DNA from: Toxoplasma gondii ME49
Lineage: Eukaryota; Apicomplexa; Conoidasida; Eucoccidiorida; Sarcocystidae
Direction of reading: 5' to 3'
DNA length: 64,000 bases
Assembly: GCF_000006565.2 (NCBI RefSeq)
Contig: NC_031467.1
Coordinates: forward strand, 1,178,001-1,242,000
Part shown: positions 12,001 to 23,400 of the stretch, in pieces
Layout of the letters: the number at the start of each line of letters is the position of its first letter
Numbering within the stretch: position 1 is the first letter of the stretch
The notes under the pieces: generated by a model
What the model was told of the DNA's origin: nothing
Seen by the model: only the letters and a program-made list of their open reading frames with translations
Databases searched by the model: none
Made by a program: the position numbers and the translations under genes

Positions 12001-15000
12001 AGCACTGTCGTTGCTTTACGAGACTGTGAGTTTGAGCGGCCGATGCTTATCCCGAAAATCGATCCATCCACTGGAGAATTCACCCAGGCCGCCAAGCTGA
12101 TGATTACAGTCAACAACAAAGACATCACCCTGAAGAGCATCATGGACGGCGAAGAGGAAGAAATCTTCCACAGCCGTTGCACTTTCTCTCTTTGCCCGGC
12201 AACAAGTCTCCCGACAGAACCGGCAGATCTCCTGACCTCTCTCCAAGGCAGGATCACAACGCCTGTGCCGATCACGACGTTGTACGAGACGCTCCAATCC
12301 GTAGGTCTTCAATACGGAGCTCGCTTCCAGTCGATCCGGGAATGCTACGCCGCTGCATCGGACGAAGTGCTCGCGAAGCTGCGTCCAAAGCTGCCTCTCC
12401 ACTCCTTTGAACGAAACTTCCGTATCCATCCGGTTCTTCTGGACGGTGCTTTGCAGACTGCAGCTGTCCTGTTCGCAGAAATGGGCCATAAGCGACCCCT
12501 CGTACCGGTGGGGGTGAAGCGTGCACTCCTTGCTCGTGTGCCTGCCGGTTCAGAGGTCTGGAGTCACGTTGTTGTGAAGAGCAAAGACCTCCGGTCAGCC
12601 ACCATGGACGTCACGCTCTTCAGCACAAAGGGCACTATTCTTGGGCAGCTTGTTGACGTCGCCGTTCGAGCATTTGACGCGGTTGCCGGCGCTCAAATTC
12701 CCAAAGGACTGCTGTGGGAGGTCTCATGGGTTCCGAAGGCAAAGGCACCCGTGGAGGACGGCGTTGACACCGTGGAAAATGAAGCCAGTGAAACGATCAC
12801 ACCAACTGCCAAGTTGGCTGTGAAGCCAACTGGAAAGGTCGAGGGGCTTGCTCGTCAGCCAGCAGTGAACGGTCAGCCAAAGTGGCTCCTGTTGAAGACA
12901 CCGTCTTCCATGCTAGAAGGTCTCCAAAAGGCGTTGCAGGGAACGCCTTCGGCGTTTGTCAAGGAACTGGATGAGAAGCACCCTAACAATGCAATATCTT
13001 CGAAGATTCATAACAGCGAGTGGGACGCAATTATCTACTTGGGCGCGCTTTCTGCTGCCGCGTCGTCGACTACTTGCGTAGCCGACGCTCTACTCCTTGC
13101 CAACACACTCGGGAACACCGCAGCAGAGAAACCCTTGCCAAATGTTCTGTTTGTCACCCAAGGTCAGCATTTTATCCGGGAATGTGGAGACGTTCCCACG
13201 ACAGCAGTGCCTACTCAAACAGGGCTGTATGGCTTTTGCCGATCTGCACAACTCGAGCTGGAAAATATAATCGGGCGACCGGTTTACCTGGGGACCCTGG
13301 ACTTCGCCGCCAAAGATCCGACCCTCGACGATCCGGCTGCCTTTGTCTCAGCTTTACAGAGGGTGTTGGCGGAAGCTGACCCTACCGGGGCTGCTGGCAC
13401 TTGCGAGCCCCACACGGTGATTCGCGGCGGGAAGGAAATGGTCCCGAGACTGGTCAAGAGTTCCATCGAGTGTCGCGGAGCTGTCGAACTGCACATGAGC
13501 GACCGTGGTGCCTTGTCCATGCTCAAGCTGCGGCCCATGCCCAAGTCCGCAAGAGTGCCACCACCAAGAGACTGCGTAGAAATCCGGGTACGAGCTGTCG
13601 GCCTCAACTTCCGTGATGTCCTTAACGTGATGGGGCTCTACCCTGGCGACCCTGGTCCTCCTGGCGCAGACTGCGCAGGTACTGTGGTGGCTGTTGGTGA
13701 AGGCGTGGAACATCTCCGAGTTGGAGATGCAGTTTTCGGCATCGCACAGGGAGCCTTGAAGACATTTGTGACCACGTCTGCGCACCTGGTTCGCCCTCTT
13801 CCTGGAAGACTCACATTTGAGCAAGCTGCGGCGCTCCCAGTTGTCGCTTCCACAGTTGAGTACGCCCTCCACGACGTGGCTAAGGTGAAGAAGGGAGACA
13901 AAGTTCTTATCCATGCGGTGACCGGAGGCGTCGGCCTAGCGGCTGTACAGTTCTGCAAACGAGTTGGTGCTGAAATCTACGGGACGTGCAGTGGGGGCAA
14001 GAAGGAGGAGTTTGCACGCTCGGTGGGAGTCAAGTACATAACAAGCAGCCGCGACCCGAAGAAATTCGCGGAGGACATGTGTGAGTTTCTCGGGAATGGC
14101 AAGCATAAGATTGATGTGGTCCTGAACTGCTTGATTGAAAACTACATCCCCGAAACTCTAAAGTTCCTTGCGCCGAACGGCAGGTTCGTCGAACTGGGTA
14201 AACGCGGCATATGGACAAGGGAACAAATGGGAACGGTGCGGCCGGATGTGCTCTATGAAACGGTGGCCATAGACACAATGATGGAAGAAGACCCTGTATG
14301 GTTTGGTGGTATGCTGGACCGTATTCGGAATCTCGTAGACGGCAGCATGCTTCAGCCCCTGCCGTTGCATACCTTCGAGATGACGGATTCGTCGGAAGGG
14401 GGAGTTGCTGCCTTCCGCTTCTTGCAGCGCGCCCAGCATATTGGTAAAGTTGTGATTCGCCTCTCTAGCGCTCTGGAGGTTAAGAATTTCACGACAAACT
14501 CTAGACAAGAAACGGAGAACGAGGACAGCGGGGAACGACACACCCTCTCACCCGCGACTGCAGTTGGGAAGCCTCTGTCTCAGTCAGTTGCTGACCAGAT
14601 GCACAAGACATACATAATCACAGGTGGAACAGGTGGCCTGGGTTTAGTTGTTGCCCAGTGGCTCATTGAAGAAGGTGCGCACAACATCGTCCTGCTTTCG
14701 AGAAGAGGCGAGCCTCCAAGCAGCGTAAAGGCGGGAGATCCGGTGTGGAAATACTTATGTGGCGAAGAGCAGCCGAACTGCATCAGTGTGGCAACTCTCA
14801 AGTGCGACGTTTCCCAGAAAGACGATTTACTTCGAGTCTTCAAGGAAATTGAGTCCAGAGGCCTACCTCCTGTTGCTGGCATCTTCCACGCTGCCGGTGT
14901 CACCGCGGACGCCGCCCTTGCAAGCCAGACGGCTGATTCTGTAGATCAGGTCTACCTGCCTAAGGCTATTGGTGCGTGGAATTTGCACGACGCTTGTGAA

Positions 15001-18000
15001 GCACTGGGACTGAATAAATCCCTGGAAGTCTTCATGATGTTTTCTTCTGTTGCGGCTCTACTGGGTAACTTCGGCCAAGCGAACTATTCAGCAGCAAATG
15101 CCTGCCTGGATGCGTTGGCGATGTACCGTCAATCTTTGGGGCTGTGCGGACAAAGCATTCAGTGGGGACCATGGATTGAACAAGGTATGGCCGCCCAACT
15201 GACACAGCACTTGGAGAAGGTTGGAATGCGTGGCATCACCAACGAGCTAGGTCTTCGCGTTTTGGGTGACGTGATGATGCATCCCACTGTCGCAGTTGTT
15301 GGTGCACAGTCGCTGCAGTGGCGCAAGTTCTTGCGTCGTTATGCGTTCGAGATGCCTAGCTTCTTTTCTCTTGTCCCGATGGCTGGCGCGGGCTCCTCCG
15401 AAGCCTCGGTGAACTTGGCGACGATCACAAAGGAAGATCTGTGTGAACTCATCTCCAGTTTAGCCCAAGCAGTTTCCGGTGCAGCCGAGAAGCCTGCCGT
15501 CGACACCCCTTTGATGGACTTGGGGCTTGACTCGCTTGGTGCTGTTGAATTCCGCAATTCCGTAGCTGACAAGGTCGGCGTGAAGCTTCCACAGAACCTC
15601 ATGTTTGAGAACCCGTCCATTTCATCGATTTCCGACTACATTTTGGACAAGGCAGCAGGAAAACACGGCGAATCAGGCGTCACTGGAGCCAACGGAGGCA
15701 GTGGCGAAGGGTCTGATATCCCCGCCTTGGACACGCCGCTTGACCAATGGCTCATGAGTGTGCTGGAGCCCGCAGAAAGGTTTGCGCTCTACATTGATTC
15801 CTTCGCTTCAGAGTATGGAACTCTGCAGAAAATGGCAGCGGAGGAAGACATTATCACAGCGTTGGAGGACCTGGGGGTTGAAGACGGTGGAGACTTTGAG
15901 CGTCTGCATGTAGCGTGGGATGATCTGTGCAACCAAATAAACACGGCTAAGCGCATGGCTGCAAAGGATATCAGGCCTTCTTCCACGGCAGTCTCCGTCT
16001 CCGACCACCCGAAGCCACGGATGCCACACCCGATGGAAGACGTGGACACCCTGCTGGCATCTCTCGACTTCGATGTGAGCACACTGCGGCCAGCGACCGC
16101 CCCTGACAAGGTGAAAAACGTTCTCCTCACTGGCGTTACTGGTTTCGTAGGTCGTGTTCAATTGGCCTCTCTGATGCAACTCAAACAGCGGCCCGACCTA
16201 AGGGTGTACTGTTTGGTTCGTGCTCGCAATGCAGATCACGCTCTGAGCCGCATCAGGGAAGCAACCAAGGAAGCCAAGTGCTGGCAAGAAACCTTCGTTA
16301 GCCGCATCGTCCCTGTGACCGGGGACTTCACACAGCCATTGCTCGGGCTAAGTTCAGAGGAATTCCAAGAACTCGCAAGAAAAATCGACATCGTTTACCA
16401 CACCGGTGGCGACGTCAACTTGCTCAGCAACTACGGGCGCCTGCGTGCGACCAACGTGCTCAGCGTAAAAGCGATAATCGATTTGTGTACCACGTACAAA
16501 GTAAAGCCGCTCCATTTCGCCTCCACACTGGGACAGTTCCCGGCTTTCTTTGCAATGTTTACCGGGCATTTCAGTGGGGAATCGATAAGGGAAGATTCCA
16601 CACCTGACGTTTCTCAGATGGAGAACTTCTACCCTCCGTCTCGACAGGGTTACCCGTGGTCCAAATGGGCTGCAGAGAGAGTGTTGGAGGGGGCCAGGAA
16701 ACGGGGTTTGCCTGTGGCCATTTATCGGCTGCCAAACACCTACGTCGCCTACAAAACAGGATATACGAACAAAACCGATTACGCAACCGCCTTGATGATA
16801 GCCTCCATCCAGGAAGGAGTGTTTCCTATTGGAGCCGCAACGGCGCCACTCACTCCAGTTGATACAATCTGTGATATGCTGGTAAGTGTGTCAGTGCCGA
16901 TAAGAAAGGAGTTCAGTTGGAACTGGTCCTACCTCACGACCGTCTAATTCTGAATGAAAAATAGGCAGGTGTGAAGCAGGAGCATGAAAGGACTATGCAT
17001 GCGTACGTTCATCCAGATATGCATTTGAACACCCTGCTGTAGAGAGTGGACCACGTTCGCTTGTTAAATGTTCGATCTCGACGATTTTCCTTGGGACGAG
17101 GCTACAGGGAAAAAACAAGGACTTGTCCCATGTAAGTTATACAGAAGGAAGGGAGGGGTTACCTATGTTGTAACTGTATTTCGTGGGTCCGCAGGTTGAA
17201 GCGTCTTTTTTGGAAAAACCGAAGCACTGGGTATACCACTTGTTCGACCCGCGCCTCGTCACCAGGTAAGACGACCATCCGACAGCGCTGCGTCTTTTCG
17301 AATAATTGATTCCCAGAGGAAGCCTGCTGTTTCATAGGACCTACTTGGTGCTTATTTCTAGTAAAAAGCGTTTCCGCGGTGTCAGACGGCACAGAAAAGC
17401 AATGCAAATGTCTTTGTGAAAATTTGACTCATTTGGTAGCCGACGGCGTTTCTGACCACATCATGAGGTTATGTATTGGAATGCTCGTTATCCGCGTTGG
17501 AACAGGGCGGATTTGGAACAGTGGAGCCAAGAACTCGGCATCAGCTACGTAGGTGTCAAGGTCGACGAGTTCCTCGAGGCCATAAAGAAGAGAGGTCCGG
17601 AGTCCCCAGTCTTCAAGTTCGTCCCTCTGATGCAACACTGGCGACGATTCTGGTTCGATCCAGAGGAACGGACGGAGTCTTTCCCAATTTCAAATGAACA
17701 CATTTTCGAGGATCTTCCACATATGCGTTGGCCTTCACTACGCGAAGTCTTCAAGAACTCCCTTTTGTACAGGTCAGTCTCCTGGCGAAAACCAGTGTGG
17801 GTGTTAAAGCAAGAAAGAATTTCTAGGCGTGGAAGGACAGTCCGTCGCTTGTTGTCTTGAAAAGAATAATGACTGGCACAAATTTTGGTTACAAGCGAAA
17901 CTTCATTTGTTGCTTTGTGTTTGCCTGTGATTAATGCTTGTGTTCGATTGTTGCAGCGTCCGAATGGGATTCTTCCCGAAGAATTCCAAATCCATCATTC

Positions 18001-19564
18001 TCGACCCCCAAGTTGCCCTAAACGAAGCGCGTCGTATATGCGGCCTCCAGCTGATGGGTCGTGAGGGCGAAGACTTTTTCCTGCATCCATGGAGGGTTCT
18101 GCAGGAGTCAGCGAGACGGGAATGTGACTTGCTCTTTGGTGGTCAACTTGCAGTGTATAGGACTGTACGCCATTACTTCATGAATGTCATGTACTTAGCC
18201 GACGCACAGGCGAAATGCCCTGAAATCGAGAAACAGGAAATCCAAGCTCCTCTTATCATAGTCGGTCTCAACCGTACTGGAACGACATTCTTGCAGAACC
18301 TTATGTCTACGGATCCTAGTAACCGTAGTTTGCGCTACTGCGAAATGATTGCGCCATACGGTCCAGATGGAAACTACAGGCCGAAGGGGCTGCCGAACAC
18401 GGAAGAGTCGTGGAAAAAGGTATGTCCGCGCTGCGCATGAGTGGTAGTATCACGTTTCATGGAATGCCTCTTTATGTTGTTACCTATACTTCCGCGCTTT
18501 GCAAATACACACAAAGTGATGCTCAGTGTCTCCATCTAATTTCGTTCGTCTGTATCTGTGATTCTCTGTGCTGCAGGACCCTCGTATCCCATTTGCTCAA
18601 GAGATTCTCGATAGTCAGCTTGGTTTATCAGAGGAGTGGATGGCAATTCACACACAACGAGCAGAGCTTCCGGAGGAAGACTTCGTCATTTTCGAACACT
18701 GCGGTCGATGCTATTCGATCTGTACGGAATTCAGCGTCCCGTCCTACCGCGAGTGGCTTGCATCTGATAACTACAAAGAAACGCGAAAAGCCTATTCGTT
18801 CCACAAACGATTTTTGCAGCATCTTCAGTGGCAACGCCCCGCCAAGCGCTGGCTACTCAAAATGCCTTTCCACTTATTTACTCTCGAAGCGTTATTCGAG
18901 ACGTATCCCGATGCAAAGATTATCTTTATGCACAGGTAGGTCCCGACACTTTATGCAAAATTAGCATAGGGATTTTGTGCGAGTGCAAAAGCAGGTTGCC
19001 GTTTTCACATTTTCTCGTGTGCCTACAGCGATCCGGGGACGTCAACAATTTTATGTGGCTAAGTGGCGACCGCTGTCATTTCTATTAGTTTTGTGTGCCA
19101 CTATTTCTGATATCTCTTGTTTTCGCAGAGATCCGAAGGAGACAATGGGAAGTTGGGCAAGCCTCGTAAAGCATGCCCAGCAGTCTCTGATGGACAATGT
19201 TGACCCATCTGCTCTCGGCCGTGAGGAGCTGCGAGCTATGAGCACTATGATCAATCGGGCTTTGGCTTTCCGGCGCTCACACCCGGAGCTCGGGCCGCGA
19301 TTTTTGGATGTACAATATCAGGATCTTGTAAACAACCCTATTGGAGTCGTCAAGAGCATCTACAAACACTTCGGCATCCCTCTGACTCTAGCTGCCCAAA
19401 CGGGAATCGCCAGTTTCTGCAACGAGAATCGAAAACATCGCGACAAGCTCACAAAACACATGTACAGCTTGAAGGATGTTGATCTGACAGATGGTATGGT
19501 GCAAGAGGCGTTCAAAGAATACTATGACTCAGGTCTTTGCAAATACCTTTCCTCTGCACGATAA
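1..19564 (+). CDS. Giant modular type I polyketide/fatty acid synthase ending in thioester reductase and sulfotransferase (5' partial)
   Basis: Multidomain megasynthase that builds an acyl chain on ACP domains by decarboxylative condensation and complete beta-carbon reduction. The window opens inside an ER domain, so the start lies upstream. Inferred exons: 2-1854, 2375-3201, 3585-4085, 4592-8996, 9492-16881, 17195-17265, 17468-17772, 17957-18419, 18577-18935 and 19129-19564 (TAA stop). All use GT-AG sites. Every junction keeps phase except 17265/17468, where one nucleotide is missing; a 19-nt microexon at 17362-17380 would repair it. Domain order is ER-KR-ACP / KS-DH-ER-KR-ACP / KS-AT-DH-ER-KR-ACP / TR / ST, about 5,500 residues. 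Giant PKS/FAS genes with a C-terminal reductase are known in Cryptosporidium and coccidia; the sulfotransferase tail is the unusual part. It acts in the cytosol or at a membrane (not visible here). The product is inferred, not known. Confidence 0.93.
2..2710 (+). other. PKS module A (partial): enoylreductase, ketoreductase, ACP
   Basis: ER spans about 2-1010. It is a medium-chain dehydrogenase/reductase fold with the NADPH-binding HAVTGGVG segment near 450-475. KR spans about 1123-1850, with Rossmann motif TGGMGGLG, the SSVAALLG serine segment and the catalytic tyrosine in NYSAAN. After an intron (1855-2374), ACP spans about 2430-2710, with the phosphopantetheine serine in LGIDSIG (Ser codon 2577-2579). 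The KS and any AT and DH of this module lie before the window. Most of the KR is DNA-identical to the KR of module B. Confidence 0.9.
1134..1704 (+). repeat. 571-bp identical KR tract, copy 1
   Basis: Read line by line, this segment is base-for-base identical to 7796-8366 (offset 6662), while the flanking ER and KR-end sequences differ at many positions. It covers the Rossmann motif through the catalytic tyrosine and GPWIEQGMA region of the module A KR. Confidence 0.95.
2786..8850 (+). other. PKS module B: KS-DH-(linker)-ER-KR-ACP, lacking an acyltransferase
   Basis: KS runs from about 2786 to 4940 across three introns. The nucleophile is in DTACSSS (Cys codon 3671-3673) and the two catalytic histidines are in ESHGTGTQLGDP and NIGHLEG. 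Straight after the KS-terminal GGANAHVVIEE segment there are only about 30 residues before the dehydratase begins. No GHSxG acyltransferase motif or KS-AT linker is present. DH (about 5010-5960) has HMVEGRPVMP (HxxxGxxxxP), GLMLGPQF and DGTFQ. A structural linker (about 6000-6720) precedes ER (about 6735-7760, HAVSGGVG), KR (about 7790-8520) and ACP (about 8590-8850, Ser codon 8719-8721 in GIDSLG). The missing AT means the extender unit must come from another AT in the protein or in trans. Confidence 0.9.
7796..8366 (+). repeat. 571-bp identical KR tract, copy 2
   Basis: Second copy of the tract at 1134-1704, inside the module B KR. The corresponding module C KR (about 14620-15190) is clearly diverged in DNA, so the identity is not explained by protein constraint alone. 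Confidence 0.95.
8917..15660 (+). other. PKS module C: complete KS-AT-DH-ER-KR-ACP
   Basis: KS starts at about 8917, is split by the 8997-9491 intron and ends near 10700; its Cys is in DTACSSS (codon 9925-9927). AT (about 10760-11700) opens with LFTGQGSQ, has GHSLGEY (Ser codon 11065-11067), and carries HAFH in the substrate-specificity position, which in known ATs indicates malonyl-CoA. DH (about 11850-12700) has HVVNGTAMMP and DGALQ, but GLQYGARF replaces the common GPxF proline. ER is about 13465-14480, KR about 14608-15350 (catalytic NYSAAN) and ACP about 15420-15660 (Ser codon 15532-15534 in GLDSLG). All reducing domains look intact, so a saturated beta-carbon is expected. Confidence 0.92.
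16108..17772 (+). other. Terminal thioester reductase domain of the PKS
   Basis: An extended short-chain dehydrogenase/reductase domain of the kind that ends NRPS/PKS lines by NAD(P)H-dependent release. It follows a charged linker of about 150 residues after the last ACP. The nucleotide-binding motif TGVTGFVG lies near 16129-16152. A serine/threonine segment (FASTLGQF) and the YxxxK catalytic pair (GYPWSK, Tyr codon 16651-16653, Lys 16663-16665) follow. The family's C-terminal lobe continues through exons 17195-17265 (YHLFDPR) and 17468-17772. The expected reaction is reductive release of the ACP thioester to an aldehyde, or on to an alcohol after a second hydride transfer. The sequence alone does not tell two- from four-electron reduction. 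Confidence 0.88.
17957..19561 (+). other. C-terminal PAPS-dependent sulfotransferase domain fused to the PKS
   Basis: Four exons (the end of the 17468-17772 linker, then 17957-18419, 18577-18935 and 19129-19564) encode a domain resembling the Sulfotransfer_3 family. It has the N-terminal helix pattern around NEARRICGL and the 5'-phosphosulfate loop GLNRTGTTFL near 18260-18295. It also has WLLKMPFH, and the 3'-phosphate motif with HRDPKETMGSWASL spanning the last intron. Phase is kept across these exons. None begins with a start codon preceded by a stop or intergenic spacer, so I read it as one polypeptide with the TR. The likely acceptor is the hydroxyl released by the TR. Sulfotransferase domains in PKS lines are known in CurM and cyanobacterial olefin synthases, but there they are paired with a thioesterase. 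Confidence 0.85.
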
Positions 19565-20406
19565 ATGCTTACAAAGTGCATACACTTTGTGTGGCTACCT
19601 CTGCATGCGTGCCTTGCGGGCGCCGTAAGTGCTGCTGCTCCAATCGTGTGGTCTGCCTCGTGTTGACGGTGACATACGTTGGGCCACAGTGTTCCAATCC
19701 GATCAGCCGTGGTCGTGGAGCAAAAATAGTTTTCCGTACCAAACGCAGTCTCCCGAATAAAGAATTGAATTTGTTCCGGGTTTTCCCCCGTATGTGGACG
19801 GACACAGTAACCTGCAACGGACCCGACCTACAACCCTTGGTCACTAACCTAGAAGACGTAGTACCTGCTGGCAGTTGCATTTTTTCCCAAGCCACGTTAG
19901 AGGAGATACTGGGAAAATTATTTCCGTTCACCTCTTATTGTGCACACTGGATGAGTTCATTAACCTTGGCGGTGCCCAGTTCAGTTCACAGGAGACGTCA
20001 CGATACCGACAAGGACAAGGTTCTTCGGGGAATACTCTTGCGAAAATGCCTTTATGCAAAGTTGTCTGTACAAGGGACCTCTCTGTGGCAACTCGCACCC
20101 GTTCAGGTCCGATCGCATTCGCTGTCTGCTGATCTCGTCCACGCAGGCCAGTCGCCAGGCGTTCACAGTGTGCATGGCTGCGAGGCTGACTGTCCTGTCG
20201 CTGCTCTCTGCCAGCCTGCATAAGTAATGTATGTCCACAGACAAAACAGAAACAGACTGAATTTATAACACTATAAATCGTTGTGCACTTCGATAAGATG
20301 TGTTGGAATTGCACCCCGAATAACTGCTGTACACCACCTCTCAAATGAACTGCTTCAGATCGGTGGCGTTCGAGGCGCAGTGTATGAATGATCGTTACCA
20401 TTCGTA
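19565..20406. other. Intergenic, tail-to-tail between PKS and methyltransferase
   Basis: About 0.84 kb that must hold the 3' UTRs of two convergent genes. No ORF with recognisable content was seen; the 228-codon frame starting at 19537 overlaps the PKS stop and has no family features. Confidence 0.6.
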
Positions 20407-23400
20407 TTAACCGCGGTAGAAAATCACTACCGAGATGCAAGCTGCCGCAGCCATCACGAGAAAGCAATAAGTTGGGTTCAGGATTACGGGCACACTGCCG
20501 AAGCGGTTCTTCGTCGGGCGTACCATGCATGCAGTGAAAAGGAGGCTCACCTGCATAGACGGGGAAGATGACTCTCAATAACCATCAACTGCTGCAGCTG
20601 CGTCTCTGCTGCACTCCTGGGCTTCAGCTCTGAAGAGCTTAGCGCTGTAAAAGGATGGTCGGTTATAGTGGTGGACTGTTCCGGGTTGGGGTGCTCTCCG
20701 CTCTCGAGATCAGGTCTTTCCTCACTTTCGACCGCTTTTGGTGTCCGTGCATCTAGGAGGTCGTGCAGTTGTTTCACCAAGTACTCCGTTCGGAGATGAG
20801 GATGCTTGCAAAAACAGCATGTGCTGACAAGAAAGCTTACTCCTAGCGCTACAGCGCGCGACAGAATGCAGTCAGCAAGACCTCCGCACGAGTGCAACCC
20901 CACAATCAGAATCGTGTCCGAGCTGCAGGCCAACACAGAAAAAAGAGACGACAATCACGCCATAAGATTTTCATACGTCGTGATTTTTCAGCCTATTCAC
21001 ATGCCTAAAATGTCTTCTCCAAACTGGCACACTGTACCTCACTCTTTTCCAAAATTTGCCCCTAGCAGTACTCCGTCCAGGTTAATTGGATTCTTGTCGA
21101 TTGAACCAACCGTGCCGCCCATCCCGCACCGCTGCCGGCACCACAGGAGGCCAACAAGGATTTCAGAACTTCAAAAACGACATTACAAGATGTTTCTGTC
21201 GCTGTACGCAGAGGCGAACGTTCACGTGGAATCGTACATACCTGAGTTCATAGCGGCTGAAGTCCTCACAGATGAATTCCATGTTCGAAATTCCTGCATC
21301 TACTGCACGCTGACGAGCGGCAGCGAGCGACGTGGCATTAATGTCGAGAACCGTTACATGAAACTGGGGGAAATAAGTAGCTAAGGCGAATCCGAGGTCT
21401 CCCCTTCCGCCTCCAACATCGAGACACCTATATCTGATTTCTTTCTCCTTGCTTCCGAGTCTCGGCGAGCCTGCAGAGCAGTGGTACCAAGGAAGAACAT
21501 TGACACGTTTTTACGTATGCAGGGAAGAACTCTCCTGGTACGAAATAGACGTGCAGATTGTCTTTTGTCTGTGTATGTCCGCGTCTTGGAGAAACTACTC
21601 TAATGGAGACGTACGCTTTTCTTGGCCTTACCTGGCGTCGAGACATGCTGCGTGAGCTGAATCTCGATGATATGCCTGATCTGTTGTAGCATCCATCGAA
21701 CTTGCGGACCTTTCTTGTGAGTCATATACTCTTCGAGGTCGGTTGTTTCCTTGGCAGACGACGCTCTGGGTTTTGCTTTTTTCTTGCGTGTGGCCAAATC
21801 TGTGGCGTCTGCCAAACCACGGCAAGCGTCGAAGTGGTCAGTGACCGGCCACTTCGTCCTAATCGCTTTCGTCTGAAGCAGGAAGAAGACATGCGATTGG
21901 AGACCGAAAAAAATGCGTTGTTGCACAGTTTCGCTAAATCGCACAGGGTCGAGTACTGCCAACAGCACAGAGCCACAAAAGTCGAAGAGGAGTGCCCGAG
22001 TGAGTGAATTCCACTATACGTATTGTGGCCCAGCCTCACCGTGACTCATCATGTCCGGTTCCCCGTGAACACAGTCACTGATAAAAATCCACGTAAATCT
22101 TGTCTAAACGTTAATTCATGAGAATACACGAGCCGCTTTGCAGCACCCATCAACAAAAGACGGAACAGAAACTAGTATCTTCATAACCTACAGCTAGTGG
22201 TTGAGTGTCGACAAGCTCGCCAACTTTCAGGATCTATTCTACAGAAAGCAGATGGCAAGCACCACCTGCCACACGAGAAACGCCAGTCATATTGCACCCA
22301 CGACCCCCTAATGTCCCCTGTCCAGTAAAATCCTTTTTCTCAATACGCATGAGTCAGATGGAAACAGCCGAAAACAGGCAAGCCAGCAACTTGATTCTCG
22401 TTGACACGCAATTAACATTTCCCAAAATAGCTCTTTCTGAAAGGTTGTCACCAAAGCCGCATACGAGATTCAGGGTGGCGAGGTCTTCGTTGCCAAAAGT
22501 CGGAGGTCGCATTCGCTCTACTGGCCGATCTGTCAAACGCCGGCAAAGCCTCTTAAGCATAATTTTCCTTTCCCGCGGCGTAGCCTGCAGCAGTTGTTGT
22601 ACTAGGGACTTCTCCGGCGTGTTGTCGGAACAGTCGGGGGGTTGACTGTCAACTCTTGTCGAGGCGGCCAAAGCCTCTGGCGGCAAGGTGCCCTCCAGGA
22701 CACTGTTGCACAGTCTGTTAAGCGCGTCGAAAGTAGGCGGCGCCTTGACAAACGTGACGACCGTCACAAAGAGCGACAGCTGGCCGCTATTAGTCCTCGT
22801 GGGGTTGCCTGCCACGCACAGATGGCAACCTGAGTGGAGCAACAGAGCACAGAGGCTCCTGAAAATCGCTGCGGGTGGTTGACAAGTGTTTCCTTCCGAT
22901 GCTTTTCGGACATCGTCTGAAAGATCCAGGCCGTGTGTGGAGGAGGACGCCTGTGGGTTGTCCGTTGGTTGGGTCTGCGCGGAACTGAGTTCAACCGACG
23001 GAACGCGTCTCGGCCCATTCTCAAAGCCAGTTCTACGCGAGAAGCATTTCTTGCAAATTCCAGCAAACGCTGCGAAGTCGAACAACAGCTGCGCCTTACA
23101 TCCTCCACATGTGTCCGCTTGATTTTTCGAAGTCGGTCTAGATTCGCGGAGGTGTTCATTTTGACGGTGGCCCGTAGCATGAATGTCGAGTTTTCCCTCA
23201 TCGGGTGAAAGGGAGATCACCTGCGGCCGCGCACTATCCGTGCAGCACAGGCTGTGCCCCGGCCGGTCCGTCTCCTTCGTTACTTCTCCCTTTGGCAATT
23301 CGCAAACTGGTGAGCTTACACACACCTCATTTTCACACTTTTCATTACCACTAGTGACAGTGCTCAACGATGCACTGCCCATCGCTTCCGGCTGAGCGCA

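Noticed and set aside
17957..19564. Sulfotransferase as an independent gene
   Set aside because: Its first exon lacks a plausible start after an intergenic spacer, its phase matches the TR exon before it, and the intron between (17773-17956) is short. A separate gene remains the main alternative and is named in the finding.
21831..21857. 8-bp inverted repeat (CGAAGTGG/CCACTTCG)
   Set aside because: It lies within coding exon 2 of the methyltransferase with no other support for a regulatory role.
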